Below, in pieces: positions 8,426-20,918 of a stretch of 64,000 nt of DNA. Made by a program: the position numbers and the translations under genes. Numbering within the stretch: position 1 is the stretch's first letter; each line of letters begins with the position of its first letter. Source of the stretch: Psychrobacter namhaensis (lineage in GTDB: Bacteria; Pseudomonadota; Gammaproteobacteria; Pseudomonadales; Moraxellaceae); NCBI RefSeq assembly GCF_016107545.1, contig NZ_JABASS010000014.1:1-64000 (forward strand), in the 5' to 3' direction. A model generated the notes under the pieces. That model was not told the origin of the DNA. It saw nothing but the letters and a program-made list of their open reading frames with translations, and searched no databases.

Positions 8426-8608
8426 AGCACTCAACCGAGTTAAGACACTTGTTATCTATACTACAGGTATTTTAGGAAAGTGGTAAGGGGGATAGTCAGG
8501 TATTTGCCTATCAGTTTTATCACATGCAAACAGATGTGCTACTGGCATAACACTACCTTTACTTTATCGCGCTCACAGCACGATAAAGTAAATAAGGAGT
8601 TAGACAGC

Positions 8609-10042
8609 TTAGCGTTTACGAGGTTTTTTATCTTTATCTTTTGTGGTAAATTTCTGTGCTCGATTACGCTCACGTTGACGCAATTGTTGCGTCTTCGCCT
8701 TGGTTGGCGTGTCGCTTTTATTGGCGTATGGATTGTCATTTTGTTTAAAGATAACGTTAAGCGGCGTGCCTTCAAGCTTGAATACTTGACGGAACTGGTT
8801 TTCAAGATAGCGCTGATAGCTCTTAGGCAACGCGCTGGTTTGATTACCATGAATCACGATCACCGGTGGATTGTGGCCACCAATATGAGCATAGCGCAAT
8901 TTAATACGGCGTCCAGCAACGGTTGGTGGCGGATTGGCTGTGACCGCATCTTGCAGTATTTGGGTCAAGCGATTGGTTGACACCTCAAACATGGATGACT
9001 TATAAGCGCGCAAGATGGAGGGGTATAGATTACCAACGCCCGTACCGTGTAACGCTGATATTAGATGCACTTTTACATAAGGGATAAAGCTAAAACGACG
9101 ATCCATTTCAAGCTTGATGTAATCTCTTTGATCGGGCGTTAAACCATCCCATTTGTTGATCGCCACTACCAAAGCGCGACCGGCATCAAGTGCGTAGCCA
9201 ATCATGTGCAAATCTTGATCAACAATGCCTTCGTGAGCATCAATCACAATAACCGTTACGTTAGAATCTTCGATCGCTTGCAAGGTTTTGATGACCGAGA
9301 ATTTTTCTACCTTTTCATCGATTTTACCACGGCGACGTACACCAGCTGTATCGATCAATACGTAGTCTCTACCATCGCGCTGATACGGGATATAAATACT
9401 GTCACGCGTGGTACCAGGCATATCAAAAACCACCACTCGATCTTCGCCCAACAGACGATTGACCAGTGTCGATTTGCCAACGTTTGGACGACCAATGATG
9501 GCAAGCTTTAAGCCTCTTGGCTCTACCACATTCTCTTGCGCAGGCATATCAGCGGTCAATACTTCCAGCAGATTGCCCACACCGCGACCGTGACTGGCCG
9601 CCATTGGGTACGGCTCACCCAGTCCTAACGCATAAAACTCAGCAGGCGCCGCATCGTGGACACCATCGACTTTATTGGCAACGACATAGACTGGCTTACC
9701 AAGGGTGTGCAAAAACTTACCAATTTCGGCATCAGCGCCAATCATACCGGCACGAGCATCAACGACGAACACAATAATATCCGCCTCATGAATCGCCGTA
9801 TGTGATTGCTCAGACATATAATCATCAATGTTGCCGCTGCCATCATCTGCCTCACCAATACCACCCGTGTCTACCACGATGAAGGACTTGTCTTCATAGG
9901 TAGCATCGCCGTATTGACGGTCACGAGTCAGTCCTGACAAATCAGCAACCAATGCCTGCCGACTTTTTGTGAACTGATTAAATAAGGTGGATTTACCGAC
10001 GTTTGGACGACCAATTAAGGCGACCACAGGCTTGATACTCAT
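8609..10042 (-). CDS. der: Ribosome-assembly GTPase Der (EngA)
   Basis: Essential GTPase of 50S ribosomal subunit maturation, with two tandem GTPase domains and a C-terminal KH-like domain. The P-loops are GRPNVGKS at 11-18 and again at 184-191; the G3 motifs DTGG and DTAG and the G4 motifs NKVD and NKWD are intact. The KH-like domain spans about 365-450 and a very basic tail ([10 protein letters not shown]) ends the protein, as in many gammaproteobacteria. It is the last gene of the ndk-to-der cluster, 339 bases downstream of bamB. Confidence 0.97.
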   Translation of the reverse strand: MSIKPVVALIGRPNVGKSTLFNQFTKSRQALVADLSGLTRDRQYGDATYEDKSFIVVDTGGIGEADDGSGNIDDYMSEQSHTAIHEADIIVFVVDARAGMIGADAEIGKFLHTLGKPVYVVANKVDGVHDAAPAEFYALGLGEPYPMAASHGRGVGNLLEVLTADMPAQENVVEPRGLKLAIIGRPNVGKSTLVNRLLGEDRVVVFDMPGTTRDSIYIPYQRDGRDYVLIDTAGVRRRGKIDEKVEKFSVIKTLQAIEDSNVTVIVIDAHEGIVDQDLHMIGYALDAGRALVVAINKWDGLTPDQRDYIKLEMDRRFSFIPYVKVHLISALHGTGVGNLYPSILRAYKSSMFEVSTNRLTQILQDAVTANPPPTVAGRRIKLRYAHIGGHNPPVIVIHGNQTSALPKSYQRYLENQFRQVFKLEGTPLNVIFKQNDNPYANKSDTPTKAKTQQLRQRERNRAQKFTTKDKDKKPRKR

Positions 10043-10381
10043 GGGTTACTCTCAGTGAAAGGCACAATGACGGACAGAACAGTTACTCCTATAAACACGG
10101 TAGTGAATATGCTGAACTTGGCCGAAAATTTAAATGAATGATAAAAAACGATTGTAAAAATAATAATGGGTAATCTTACGATTAGCAGATAGTCTATGTG
10201 ATAATGCCTACCGCATATCGGTCGCATAGAGTACGCGAAAGCCTGTATATAAACAAGCAATTTACACAAGGCAGTAAACGCTGACCAAGCAGCGTTTACA
10301 CTTTATAAAGCCATAACCAATCGGCGGGCTAAATAATAGCGAGGAACTACCCGCTACCAAACCCATGGCTGATCAGTAAAA
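10043..10381. other. Intergenic region between bamB and der
   Basis: These 339 AT-rich bases contain no gene I can support. A 76-codon minus-strand frame at 10039-10269 overlaps the der start and has no recognisable domain. The gap suggests that der has its own promoter here, although I see no clear boxes or terminator. Confidence 0.4.
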
Positions 10382-11590
10382 TTAGCGTGCCAACTGCCAA
10401 ATAGCCACTTGTCCTGAGGTGCTTTGGGTCATCAAACGGCTACCTTGGACTTGCAAGCTATTTAAGGCACCTTTGGTCTGTACACGGCTGACGATTTTGC
10501 CACTAGCAGGATCAAATAAGTGCACCACACCATCAAGATCACCCACGGCAATGTAATTACCAATCATCACAGGGTTGGTTAGATGACGATAAGCCAACTC
10601 GTCACTTTCCCACAGTCTCTCACCACTGGTACGGTCATAAGCCACCACTTTACCCTCTAAGCTTGTAGCAATCACTTGTTGGTTGTTGACCGCAAGCGCT
10701 TTTAAACTGGCAAGCTCGTTGACAAACATCACTTGACGCGAGGCTAAATCGATACCGAGTAACTGACCGCTATAACTGATGGCAAACAGCTGGTTGTTAT
10801 CCACGATAGGCATGCCATCGACATCACTCATGCGCTCAACTTCACTACTGCCCGTACCGATACCAACGCGTCTTGACCACTGCGGTAGACCGTTATCGGT
10901 TGTCACGGCATGCAAACGGCCATCGGCAGTCGCTAATAGCGCCGTGTTACTATCTAATAATACGGGCGCCGCACTGCCACGCACACTGATCGCTGGAACT
11001 TGTGTGGCAAACTGCCATACAGACTGTCCAGTTTGTAGCGACAAACCATGCAAAAAGCCATCATTAGCCGATAGAATCACACGGTTATTGGTAATAAGCG
11101 CGGGTGTCAAAACCGAACCTGACAGCTGTTGTTGCCAGCGTTTGTCGCCAGTAGCACTATCAAATGCCATTATCTGACCACCGCGAGTACTGACAATGGC
11201 GGTTTGGCTGAGCGCATCTATAGCAACACCGCCTGTAATTTGATCGCCGACATCGATTGACCACACACGTTCGCCAGCACTATTAAAGCCTGTCAAATCA
11301 CCACCGCGCGATGCGGTCACGATTTGTCCATTGGCATAACCAACTTGCAGATCTAACGGATCTTTTTTGCTGGCTTTTTTATTACCGACATCCGCGCTAA
11401 AAATGGGCTGTAGCACACTAATAGGCTCAGCAATCTGTACCAGTTTTACCGGATCATTGACCACTGGTTTGATACCGCGATTACACCCAATCACCGCAGT
11501 GCTCATTACTGCCAAAACGGCCACATGCATAACTGTCTTTTTGAGGGTTGTAGCGTTTAAGATTTTGCTAGAGCGAATAGATTGAGTCAT
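10382..11590 (-). CDS. bamB: Outer membrane protein assembly factor BamB
   Basis: Lipoprotein of the BAM complex that helps insert beta-barrel proteins into the outer membrane. The N-terminus has a signal sequence with lipobox VIGC (Cys36 in the annotated frame). A beta-propeller built from PQQ-like repeats fills the rest, with repeated blades of the form G-x-x-x-A-x-D-x-x-(S/T)G-x-x-x-W (for example FDSATGDKRWQQ, LSLQTGQSVWQF, YDRTSGERLWES). The 402-residue length is normal. It lies in the conserved order hisS, yfgM-like, bamB, der. Confidence 0.95.
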   Translation of the reverse strand: MTQSIRSSKILNATTLKKTVMHVAVLAVMSTAVIGCNRGIKPVVNDPVKLVQIAEPISVLQPIFSADVGNKKASKKDPLDLQVGYANGQIVTASRGGDLTGFNSAGERVWSIDVGDQITGGVAIDALSQTAIVSTRGGQIMAFDSATGDKRWQQQLSGSVLTPALITNNRVILSANDGFLHGLSLQTGQSVWQFATQVPAISVRGSAAPVLLDSNTALLATADGRLHAVTTDNGLPQWSRRVGIGTGSSEVERMSDVDGMPIVDNNQLFAISYSGQLLGIDLASRQVMFVNELASLKALAVNNQQVIATSLEGKVVAYDRTSGERLWESDELAYRHLTNPVMIGNYIAVGDLDGVVHLFDPASGKIVSRVQTKGALNSLQVQGSRLMTQSTSGQVAIWQLAR

Positions 11591-11675
11591 TATAGGTTCT
11601 CACTACAAATAAATTATTAATTATTAGATAAAACGCTAGCACTATTATTAGGCAATAACGCTTATTACTATACAA

Positions 11676-12473
11676 TTACTGTGTAACCTCAGAGGTAGTG
11701 CCTTCTACAGCGCCTGCTTCTGCTAGTGGCTGTACAGGAGTAGGAGACGCTTGAATAAGGCGGGCTTGCTCCTCAATAGGCTCAGGCATACTACCCAAAC
11801 TCTCCATCTTTAACGCCAATACGGCACGCGTTTCTTGACGGCTGCGTAATAGCTCCCAAGCATTGTTATACGACTGAATCGCTGCGTCTTTATTGCTTTG
11901 TGCCAAATAAATATCTCCTAGCAACTCTTGTTGGCTGGCTTCAAACGAGCTTGGGATATCATTATTGGCGGCTGCTAATGCAGCCTCTGTATCGCCAGCA
12001 GCCAATAGGGTGGTCGCATAACGCAGACGAGTAATTGCCTTCAGACCTGCATCGCCTAAATCGATTTCTAGGGCTTTCTTAAGGGTCTCACTTGCCGCCG
12101 TAAACTCATCATTATCCACTTGCTGCCGCGCTTTGATCATGAGTGCTTGCCAAGCGTAAATGGATTCCCCATGTTGGATTACTAACGCATCAATGTCTTT
12201 ATTCAATTGTGTACGGCTCTGTACAAGTGCCTCTTGTGCCTCTGTCTCTAAATCTGGATTTTGCGAGGCCAAACTGACTTCTTCATTCAACCGCTGGATA
12301 TCTGCATAGTGGTCGGCCGCCACCGTATCTACCCGCGCATGGTTATCCTGCCAATAGGTCCACCCAAAGTAAGCTGCCAGCGCCAATAAAATTGCAGTGA
12401 CAATATAGCTGCCATATTGCTTTAACGCTTGCATTGAGTTGTCTGCATTCGGCGAATTAGGTGTCAGAGCCAT
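11676..12473 (-). CDS. YfgM-like tetratricopeptide membrane protein (SecYEG-associated)
   Basis: A 265-residue inner-membrane protein with one membrane segment at about 22-40 (YIVTAILLALAAYFGWTYW), a short cytoplasmic N-terminus and a periplasmic tetratricopeptide-like domain (TPR_21 type, about 60-235). The family includes YfgM, which associates with the SecYEG translocon and periplasmic chaperones. The C-terminal 30 residues are rich in Pro, Ala, Glu and Thr and look disordered. Position between hisS and bamB is the family's conserved place, which supports the call more than residue motifs do. Confidence 0.88.
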   Translation of the reverse strand: MALTPNSPNADNSMQALKQYGSYIVTAILLALAAYFGWTYWQDNHARVDTVAADHYADIQRLNEEVSLASQNPDLETEAQEALVQSRTQLNKDIDALVIQHGESIYAWQALMIKARQQVDNDEFTAASETLKKALEIDLGDAGLKAITRLRYATTLLAAGDTEAALAAANNDIPSSFEASQQELLGDIYLAQSNKDAAIQSYNNAWELLRSRQETRAVLALKMESLGSMPEPIEEQARLIQASPTPVQPLAEAGAVEGTTSEVTQ

Positions 12474-12569
12474 ATATATTTACCTGATAAAATTGTTATT
12501 AAATTGCTGCTAGAATCAAAACCGATGGTCTATTGGCTGAGATGACGTTCACGTGGTAAAGGACGATCA

Positions 12570-13859
12570 TCAGTTGCGAGAAAAATTCTCTTGATCCGAG
12601 AGCCAATCTTGCGCAACGGTCTGCTGCTCACCTGTCTGCATGTCTTTCACGCTAATGGTATTATCATCAAGCTCTTGCTGGGCGATAATGACGGTCAATG
12701 CAGCGCCTGACTTATCCGCTTTTTTCATTTGTGCTTTTAGGCTGGTGGCACTCGCCATTTTGACCCGTACATCTGGGCGACTATAACGCAAGTTTTGCGC
12801 ATAACCAATACCCGCGCTATACACCTCGGGATGAGCAACCACGAAGACATCACAAGCTGGCACCTCTGCAATTGGCGCGACCGCCTCCATCAGCAATAAT
12901 AAACGCTCAAGGCCCATGGCAAAACCAACGGCAGGCTCAGATTTTACCGGCTTATTACCATCTGTACCGATGGACTTCAATTGTCCAACCAGACCATCAT
13001 AACGGCCACCTGCACAAACCGTGGCTTGGCTACCAAGTTTGTCGGTGACCCACTCAAAGACGGTTTTATTATAATAATCAAGTCCACGAACCAGATGGGG
13101 GTTGATCTCAAAATCGATACCAAGCGCGGTCAAATAAGTTTGCACTTGCTCAAAGTGTGCCATGCTTTCTGTACCCAAAAAGTCAGCAAGCTTTGGGGCA
13201 TCTGCCAATATCGCTTGTGTGCTCGCCTCTTTACTGTCTAAAATACGTAGCGGATTGGTCGTTAAGCGGCGTTTGCTGTCTTCGTCCAGCTGGTCTTTTT
13301 TATCGGTTAAATAGTTCACTAAGGCTTCACGATACGCGTGACGCTCATCGAGCTCACCTAGGCTGTTCAATTGCAGATGCATCTCATCTTGTAGACCCAA
13401 TGCTTGCCACATCAGATGGGTCATGGCAATCAGCTCGGCATCTGCATCAGGTAGCGCACTACCGAAGCTCTCGACACCCAGTTGATGAAACTGACGATAA
13501 CGCCCTTTTTGCGGACGCTCATAACGGAACATTGGACCGATGTACCATAATTTTGGTGTATCACCGCGCAGCAAATTGTGCTCGATCACCGCGCGCACAG
13601 CCCCTGCTGTACCTTCAGGACGCAGCGCCAACGGCGTTGGTGGCTCAGATTTATCAGTGAAGCTGTACATCTCTTTTTCGACGATGTCCGTTGCCCCGCC
13701 GATAGCACGCGCAAACAAATCGGTTTGCTCAACGATCGGCAAGCGAATATGTTCATAGCCGTATCTGCCGAGCACATCAGCCAAAATCGCCTCTAAACGC
13801 AACCACTTTGCCGACTGTTCTGGCAAAATATCATTAAACCCTTTAATCGCTTTAATCAT
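12570..13859 (-). CDS. hisS: Histidyl-tRNA synthetase
   Basis: Class II aminoacyl-tRNA synthetase that charges tRNA-His. The start [16 protein letters not shown] is typical. Motif 2 is at about 111-130 ([20 protein letters not shown]), the histidine-specific motifs [15 protein letters not shown] and AGGRYDGL are present, and motif 3 ([12 protein letters not shown]) is intact. The HGTP anticodon-binding domain occupies about 335-420. The 429-residue length is normal. It sits in the conserved ispG-hisS-yfgM order. Confidence 0.97.
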   Translation of the reverse strand: MIKAIKGFNDILPEQSAKWLRLEAILADVLGRYGYEHIRLPIVEQTDLFARAIGGATDIVEKEMYSFTDKSEPPTPLALRPEGTAGAVRAVIEHNLLRGDTPKLWYIGPMFRYERPQKGRYRQFHQLGVESFGSALPDADAELIAMTHLMWQALGLQDEMHLQLNSLGELDERHAYREALVNYLTDKKDQLDEDSKRRLTTNPLRILDSKEASTQAILADAPKLADFLGTESMAHFEQVQTYLTALGIDFEINPHLVRGLDYYNKTVFEWVTDKLGSQATVCAGGRYDGLVGQLKSIGTDGNKPVKSEPAVGFAMGLERLLLLMEAVAPIAEVPACDVFVVAHPEVYSAGIGYAQNLRYSRPDVRVKMASATSLKAQMKKADKSGAALTVIIAQQELDDNTISVKDMQTGEQQTVAQDWLSDQENFSRN

Positions 13860-13999
13860 GGTACGGTCGTATCCTTAAAATGTTTAACAGGTCTCTCTAT
13901 TATTGTTGTTTTTGCTCATCATGTGATTGAGCATTACTTTTAAACAAACAGCGAATCAGTATGGCCGCTTTTATGCTGAGGCGGCACGTATATAACGAC

Positions 14000-15115
14000 T
14001 TATTTGACGCGAATAATCTCATTCTCACGTTTTTTGGCCAGATCTTCTGCATGCGCGCGTACCATGCCTTCTATTTCATCGACTAAATTATTGGTATCAA
14101 TCAAATGGCTTTTTTCACCCATTCGGTACACCAGAGACTTCGGCGCGGCACCAACGATGCCAATGTCTGACTCTTTCGCTTCACCAGGTCCATTTACCTT
14201 ACAGCCAATCACTGACAAATTCATTGGTTCACGAATATCTTCTAAACGTGACTCTAGCGCCGTCATTACTTTAATGACATCAAATTCTTGACGTGAGCAG
14301 CTTGGGCAAGCAATAAAATTAACACCGTTAGAACGAATATTTAGCGATTTTAGAATATCAAAGCCAATTTTGATTTCTTCTTCAGGCTCTGCAGCAAGCG
14401 AAATGCGAATCGTATCACCAATACCATCCAATAATAAACCACCCAGTGCAATGGCAGATTTTACGGCACCAGTACGGTAAACACCTGCTTCAGTGACACC
14501 CAAATGCAAGGGATTATCAATTTGTGCTGATATCAGACGATACGCATCTAGCGTCAAAAACACATTACTGGCTTTGACGGAAACCTTATATTGGTCAAAA
14601 TTTAAGCGCTCTAGAATATCAATATGGCGCATTGCCGACTCAAGCATCGCCTCGCCTGTAGGCTCTTTGTATTTACGCTGGATGTCTTTTTCTAAGGAGC
14701 CGGCGTTGACACCGATCCGAATAGGGATGTTGTAATGTTTGGCACAAGCAACCACTTCCCGTACTTTGGCATCACTACCGATGTTACCGGGATTGATACG
14801 CAAGCAATCTGCCCCTGCCTCGGCAACCGCTAAGGCAATCTTATGATCAAAATGCACGTCGGCTATTAAGGGCACGCTGACCCGCTTACGAATTTCACCA
14901 AACGCTTTGACGGTATCCATGGTTGGCGTCGATACCCGCATCAAATCAGCGCCTGCTTCTACGCAGCGCTCTATTTGCGCGACAGTTGCTGCCACATCAC
15001 AGGTATCTGTATTGGTCATACTTTGGACACTAATCGGCGCATCACCACCAATCGCGACATCACCGACATAGATTTTTTTGGTAAGACGACGGTTAATAGG
15101 CGCTGACGTTGACAT
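14000..15115 (-). CDS. ispG: 4-hydroxy-3-methylbut-2-enyl diphosphate synthase (flavodoxin), IspG/GcpE
   Basis: Iron-sulfur enzyme of the MEP isoprenoid pathway that converts methylerythritol cyclodiphosphate to HMBPP. The TIM-barrel part opens with [20 protein letters not shown], and the 4Fe-4S ligands lie in the C-terminal [10 protein letters not shown] and [14 protein letters not shown] motifs. I start it at the ATG at 15115 (371 residues, the usual size), which is preceded by GAAGGGT; the longer frame to 15154 adds 13 unconserved residues. It follows rodZ on the same strand with 63 bases between. Confidence 0.96.
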   Translation of the reverse strand: MSTSAPINRRLTKKIYVGDVAIGGDAPISVQSMTNTDTCDVAATVAQIERCVEAGADLMRVSTPTMDTVKAFGEIRKRVSVPLIADVHFDHKIALAVAEAGADCLRINPGNIGSDAKVREVVACAKHYNIPIRIGVNAGSLEKDIQRKYKEPTGEAMLESAMRHIDILERLNFDQYKVSVKASNVFLTLDAYRLISAQIDNPLHLGVTEAGVYRTGAVKSAIALGGLLLDGIGDTIRISLAAEPEEEIKIGFDILKSLNIRSNGVNFIACPSCSRQEFDVIKVMTALESRLEDIREPMNLSVIGCKVNGPGEAKESDIGIVGAAPKSLVYRMGEKSHLIDTNNLVDEIEGMVRAHAEDLAKKRENEIIRVK

Positions 15116-15178
15116 AGACAAACCCTTCAATTGGAGCGAGAGAAACGGAAACAAAACACACTTTTATGACCTTTAGCA

Positions 15179-16000
15179 TCAAGGTGCCAACTCAAAACTG
15201 GCTTGCTCATCAGTGGCATAAGCCTCTAAAGCGACCGCTTCTTGGTTAAGCATTAAACTGACATTATCGACATTATCAATTTGTACATTAAACGGCGGCA
15301 TACCTGACAATTCATAGTCACCAGCGGTTTGAGTCCCACTGATTAGACTGCTACCAGAGGCATCAGTAATATTAACGGTGGCGGTATCAGTGAGCGTGAC
15401 GTTTAAAGAAGCCGTGCTGGCACTAGCCTCACCGCCCAAATTTAGAGCAGAGCCAGAGGCACCAATACCAGTCGCGTCATCAATAGCGGCACCCTGAGCT
15501 TGCTCTGTCGCTGATATGTCTTCGACTGTGGTTATCGATTCGGCACTGTTTTCTTTGCTGGCGTTACTCACCATACGAAACAAGAATATCGCTAAAATAA
15601 TGACGCCAATGACTGCGATGATCAGTAACGGATTAAAACGAATGCGATTGTGAGTATCGCGCTGTAGTGTGCCCATCGGGCGCAGCGGCGTATCGGTACT
15701 ATTCAACGATTTGGCTTTGAGCTCATTGGGGTAAGCGGCATCAAAACTGTTCGCGATTTTTGCAGAGTCCAATCCCAAATATTTGGCATAGTTGATCGCA
15801 AAACCACGAGCAAACGCAGCTTGCGGTAAATCAGCAAAATTTTCATTTTCAAGCGCTTGTAAATGGCGCTTTAAAATAAACAACTCGGCGGCCGCCTCTT
15901 CTAAACTGACCTGCTTATTTTTACGGGCTTGCTGCAACATGGCACCAAATGATCCCTGAGCGTTAGATTGAGTGTTTGATGATGGGGTGGTCATTTCCAT
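15179..16000 (-). CDS. rodZ: RodZ-like helix-turn-helix membrane protein
   Basis: Inner-membrane cell-shape protein that links MreB to the elongation machinery. It has a cytoplasmic HTH_25 domain at about 16-85 (LQQARKNKQVSLEEAAAEL and the conserved AFARGFAINYAKYLGLD), a basic stretch, one membrane segment at about 124-143 and a periplasmic part with a DUF4115-type beta domain at about 195-270. Its start overlaps the end of pilF: the pilF stop TGA lies inside ATGGAAATGA. Two in-frame ATGs (16000 and 15994) are possible. Cotranscription with pilF and ispG is likely. Confidence 0.9.
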   Translation of the reverse strand: MEMTTPSSNTQSNAQGSFGAMLQQARKNKQVSLEEAAAELFILKRHLQALENENFADLPQAAFARGFAINYAKYLGLDSAKIANSFDAAYPNELKAKSLNSTDTPLRPMGTLQRDTHNRIRFNPLLIIAVIGVIILAIFLFRMVSNASKENSAESITTVEDISATEQAQGAAIDDATGIGASGSALNLGGEASASTASLNVTLTDTATVNITDASGSSLISGTQTAGDYELSGMPPFNVQIDNVDNVSLMLNQEAVALEAYATDEQASFELAP

Positions 16001-16926
16001 GGTGCCTCTGGATTGTTAAGCCAAGTCTTAAGTTGTTTTGCTTCATCACTTAAGGGGTAAGTAGATAAAAGCTGCTGTGCCAATTGCTGGCGCGTCGTTA
16101 GGTTATTTTGCGCGGCCGCAAGTTTGATGCCTTGTAAAAGCAGGCGCGGGCTAATGCCCTGCCCTTGTATCAGTATCAACGTTTCATCATAAAGTCTCTG
16201 CGCCTGCGGTACACGCTGCTGCTCTAGCAATAAATCCACCAATTCGATATGAGCGATAAGGCTATTGCGATTGCCATCGAGTGCCCGCAAAAACGCTTTA
16301 GCAGCTGCGCTACGATCACCTAGCTGCAGATAAGTACGCCCTAAGTTCTCTAACGCACCGATACGGCCTTCATAACCTAACGCGGCCCCCGCAATCTCAA
16401 ACTGCTCTGCTGCCTCACGATAGCGCTTCATCTGTGACAAATAAACGCCGTAGTTATTGTGGGCCTGCTCAAAGTCTTTATCAAGCGCGATTGCTTTTTT
16501 AAAATATTGATCGGCCTTTTCAAGATTGATTCGACTGCCTTCTTGCTGCAGCAAAACGCCCATCATATCATAGGCTGGCGCGTAACGGCTATCAGCAGCA
16601 AAGGCTTTTTCAAGCTGCCGCTGGGCCGTGTCGAGCTCATTTTTGCGGATATATTGCGCGGCCAGTGAGGTACGCACGCGGGCGATTTCTTGTTGATCCA
16701 AGTTACGATTGTCACTTGGCCGCGTGGACGTCTGATAAGGCGCACTACCTATCAAGTCATTGGTTGGCGTGCTCTGACAACCAGTCAGCAGCAAACCGGA
16801 CAGCGCCGTTATTAGCAGCACACGCTTTGGCGTGGTGACTTGGTTGGTCGCTACCCTGAACTGCTTATAAAATCTAAAAAATGGTTTTTGATATTTGAGC
16901 TGACAAGAATTGTTAGAAGTCATCAT
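15991..16926 (-). CDS. pilF: Type IV pilus biogenesis/stability lipoprotein PilF (PilW)
   Basis: Outer-membrane lipoprotein needed for multimerisation of the PilQ secretin and for pilus stability. Its lipobox LLTGC is followed by at least four tetratricopeptide repeats (for example ARTSLAAQYIRKNELDTAQR, APAYDMMGVLLQQEG, QAHNNYGVYLSQMKRYREA, GALENLGRTYLQLGDRSAA). The start is uncertain: the frame extends to 16998, which would put the lipobox at residue 74. Tandem ATGs at 16926 and 16923 give a shorter but still long leader of about 50 residues before the Cys. No shorter standard start is evident. The 3' end overlaps rodZ. Confidence 0.88.
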   Translation of the reverse strand: MMTSNNSCQLKYQKPFFRFYKQFRVATNQVTTPKRVLLITALSGLLLTGCQSTPTNDLIGSAPYQTSTRPSDNRNLDQQEIARVRTSLAAQYIRKNELDTAQRQLEKAFAADSRYAPAYDMMGVLLQQEGSRINLEKADQYFKKAIALDKDFEQAHNNYGVYLSQMKRYREAAEQFEIAGAALGYEGRIGALENLGRTYLQLGDRSAAAKAFLRALDGNRNSLIAHIELVDLLLEQQRVPQAQRLYDETLILIQGQGISPRLLLQGIKLAAAQNNLTTRQQLAQQLLSTYPLSDEAKQLKTWLNNPEAPWK

Positions 16927-17138
16927 AGCCGCCATCATAAAACTGTGATTCAATGCGTTCGATCCTCGAGCCAACAGTTTAATGGATTTAGCCCCCATAA
17001 GTACAATTTAGTTGTCATTAATTGCGCTGTTCATCAATACTGGCCATTATGGCTACATTTTCATTACCATTGCGACAGATAAAAGACAGCTAACGCTAAA
17101 CGCTGGGCAATTTGTTTACGGTTCATACACCTATCGAA

Positions 17139-18368
17139 CTATACACTTTCACGATCTTTGATGCTTTGCTGCCAAGCCGCCGAACGTCTGGTGCGGTCAG
17201 CCACTTGTCCGACCAGCTGACCACAAGCGGCATCAATGTCATCACCGCGCGTTTGACGAATGGTACACACAAAACCTGCCTCGCTTAAGATATTGCTAAA
17301 CGCATGGATGCGGTTATTGCTTGATTTATCATAGGGGGCATGCGGAAACGGATTGAATGGGATCAGGTTGATTTTGCTTGGTAAGCCTTCTAATAACGCC
17401 ACTAGCTGCTGGGCATGCTCATTGCTGTCATTGACGCCATCAAGCATTACATATTCAATCGTTACGTGTTTTTTATGGCGTGGATTGACATCATAAACGT
17501 AGTTTTTTGCGGCGGCAATCAGCTCATCCAACGGGTACTTTTTATTAATGGGCACCAGTTCATTGCGCAGCTCATCGTTTGGCGCGTGCAACGAGATGGC
17601 CAATGCCACGTCGAGGTCTTGCGCCAGCTGATACATTTTTGGCACAACGCCTGACGTCGATAAGGTCACGCGACGCTTTGACAATCCATAAGCATGATCG
17701 CTGAGCATGATCTCCATTGAGCCAACCACTGGCTTATAGTTTAACAGTGGCTCACCCATGCCCATCATCACCACATTGGTGACGTTATTTTCCCATAGGC
17801 TATGATCAACGTTTTCCAAACTTTCATTTTCATCCGTCATATACGAGGCGTTGGCCACCCATAGCTGTCCGATAATCTCAGCGGCGCTCAAATCACGCTC
17901 AAACCCTTGCTTACCCGTACTACAAAAGCTACAGTCCAGCGCGCAGCCAACTTGTGAAGACACACACAAGGTTTTTCGGCCATTTAGCTTACTATCATCC
18001 GCTGGTATCAATACCGTCTCAACCAGTGAACCGCCCGTGACTTCAAATACCCATTTACGCGTGCCATCATCACTGTACTGACGATGGATCACTTTTGGCG
18101 GCACCACACAAGCATTGGCTGACAATTTGTCACGCAAGGACTTACTCAGGTTGGTCATTTTTTCAAAATCCGTCACGCCGTGCTGATATATCCACTTAAT
18201 GACCTGAGTGGCACGAAATGGCTTTTCGCCAATACTTTTAAAGTAATCAGCCAGTTGCGCTTGCGTCATTCCCAATAAATTGGTCTTTGCGTGCGCCTCA
18301 TCTACTAGCTTGATGCTGTCAGTAAATTTGGTCGGTACGTGCTGAGTGGCTGTTTGTACAGTTGACAT
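17139..18368 (-). CDS. rlmN: Dual-specificity 23S rRNA/tRNA adenine-C2 methyltransferase RlmN
   Basis: Radical-SAM enzyme that methylates C2 of A2503 in 23S rRNA and A37 in some tRNAs. The cluster motif is Cys142-x3-Cys146-x2-Cys149 (CALDCSFC), preceded by LCVSSQVG. The two mechanistic cysteines of the E. coli enzyme correspond to Cys135 and Cys382 (IDAACGQL). The GMGEPLLNY motif is present. It is somewhat longer (409 residues) because of a 30-residue N-terminal extension. Its neighbours, ndk upstream and pilF downstream, follow the usual gammaproteobacterial order. Confidence 0.97.
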   Translation of the reverse strand: MSTVQTATQHVPTKFTDSIKLVDEAHAKTNLLGMTQAQLADYFKSIGEKPFRATQVIKWIYQHGVTDFEKMTNLSKSLRDKLSANACVVPPKVIHRQYSDDGTRKWVFEVTGGSLVETVLIPADDSKLNGRKTLCVSSQVGCALDCSFCSTGKQGFERDLSAAEIIGQLWVANASYMTDENESLENVDHSLWENNVTNVVMMGMGEPLLNYKPVVGSMEIMLSDHAYGLSKRRVTLSTSGVVPKMYQLAQDLDVALAISLHAPNDELRNELVPINKKYPLDELIAAAKNYVYDVNPRHKKHVTIEYVMLDGVNDSNEHAQQLVALLEGLPSKINLIPFNPFPHAPYDKSSNNRIHAFSNILSEAGFVCTIRQTRGDDIDAACGQLVGQVADRTRRSAAWQQSIKDRESV

Positions 18369-18735
18369 AATAGGTAACCTTTTTGCATAAACTTGGATAA
18401 GCGGTGCAATTATTGATATGAGCTATGAGTGTTGTCACACATACGTAATACGTGAGTGCATGAGCAATCCGTTATAAGCGCAGACTTTATTAATTTATCC
18501 AGTGCCTGGGGAAAAATCTAATAAAATTATGCTGATAAGGGATTGATAACGCTGATTAAATACGATAATGAGGGAAACCTTGGTTAATTTCAACAAAGAC
18601 TGTGACTATTATAATCGAAGTTACCCATCAGCAAATAATTAAAACGGCCTATACCCATAAGATATAAGCCGTCTTGCAAAACCAATTATAACCAATCAAT
18701 TTTGTAAATAACTGGTACACAGTTGGTTTACGATA
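18369..18735. other. Intergenic region between ndk and rlmN
   Basis: These 367 bases hold a candidate terminator for ndk (18641-18675). The AT-rich remainder must contain the rlmN promoter. No open frame of note. Confidence 0.5.
18641..18675 (-). terminator. Candidate terminator after ndk
   Basis: ACGGCCTATA (18644-18653) and TATAAGCCGT (18663-18672) form a 10-bp stem with one G-U pair on the minus-strand transcript, followed by TTTT and further AT-rich sequence. The position 60-95 bases after the ndk stop fits. Confidence 0.6.
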
Positions 18736-19167
18736 TTAACGCGTACGGGCACAAACTTCATCATCGCTGAAGAAGTAGCTGATTTCACGTTTGGCTGATT
18801 CCGCTGAATCTGAACCATGAACCGCGTTTTCATCGATGCTGCTTGCGAAATCAGCACGGATAGTACCTTCAGCGGCGTCTTTTGGGTTGGTTGCACCCAT
18901 GATTTCACGATGCTTAGCGATAGCGTTTTCGCCTTCTAGTACTGATACCAATACTGGACCTGACATCATGAACGATTTTAGATCATTGTAAAATGGACGC
19001 TCAGCATGTTCAGCGTAGAAACCACCTGCTTTTTCATCATCAAGTTGTAGCATTTTAGCGGCAACGATTTTTAGACCCGCTTGTTCAAAACGGTCATAGA
19101 TAGCGCCGATGTGGTTGCCAGCAACTGCGTCAGGTTTGATGATAGATAAAGTACGTTCGTTAGCCAT
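18736..19167 (-). CDS. ndk: Nucleoside diphosphate kinase
   Basis: Transfers the gamma phosphate between nucleoside triphosphates and diphosphates through a phosphohistidine. The start [15 protein letters not shown] and the active-site His117 in NAVHGSDS are diagnostic; 143 residues is the family length. An AGGAG-like sequence sits just before the ATG. It leads the ndk-rlmN-pilF cluster, but a terminator and a 367-base gap separate it from rlmN, so it is probably transcribed alone. Confidence 0.97.
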   Translation of the reverse strand: MANERTLSIIKPDAVAGNHIGAIYDRFEQAGLKIVAAKMLQLDDEKAGGFYAEHAERPFYNDLKSFMMSGPVLVSVLEGENAIAKHREIMGATNPKDAAEGTIRADFASSIDENAVHGSDSAESAKREISYFFSDDEVCARTR

Positions 19168-19512
19168 AAAAAGCTCCTAATAAATGCTAAATTCAATAAA
19201 AAATGAAAGGGTTCATGCTTTGTTTTGTCTTTGGCCACAGTGTTGGCTAGGCTGATTTCAACGACTTATTGCTTATTAGCACGAAAACATGAGCGCCAAC
19301 ACAGGATTGCTGCCTATTATAATGATTAAGGCCATAAATGATAGGGTTAATTTATGACCGCACCTTGCATAAAAGTAAATTTATTAGGTAGCAATTGTTA
19401 ATAACGCTATACCCTTTGATAAAAGTAAAAACCCCAATGCTCAGCACTGGGGTTTTGATGTTTACTCGTTCAACCTATTTACTAACAGATGATAGTAAAC
19501 AGAGGTGATAAA
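19168..19512. other. Intergenic region between purA and ndk
   Basis: These 345 bases contain the purA terminator (19428-19456) and must contain the ndk promoter. I see no other feature. Confidence 0.5.
19428..19456 (-). terminator. Rho-independent terminator after purA
   Basis: A perfect 9-bp stem AAAACCCCA (19428-19436) and TGGGGTTTT (19448-19456) with an 11-base loop. On the minus strand the stem ends in TTTTT and further T-rich sequence, so it ends purA transcripts. Confidence 0.8.
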
Positions 19513-20811
<1,299 letters not shown>

Positions 20812-20918
20812 TTACCTTTATGTATTGAGGTGTGTGCAATAACGGTTGAAAAATTAAATAACTGTGTTGACTGTCTCTTTGTATCTAACAATTTATATCT
20901 GACCAACGTCTTAGCTTA

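Noticed and set aside
8480-8980. Plus-strand 166-codon frame
   Set aside because: It lies antisense to the 3' part of der, whose coding is certain; its translation has no domain.
10039-10269. Minus-strand 76-codon frame before der
   Set aside because: Overlaps the der start, no recognisable features and no ribosome-binding site.
10779-11177. Plus-strand 132-codon frame
   Set aside because: Antisense to bamB with no ribosome-binding site.
13157-13660. Plus-strand 167-codon frame
   Set aside because: Antisense to hisS; composition rich in Cys, His and Arg typical of a shadow frame.
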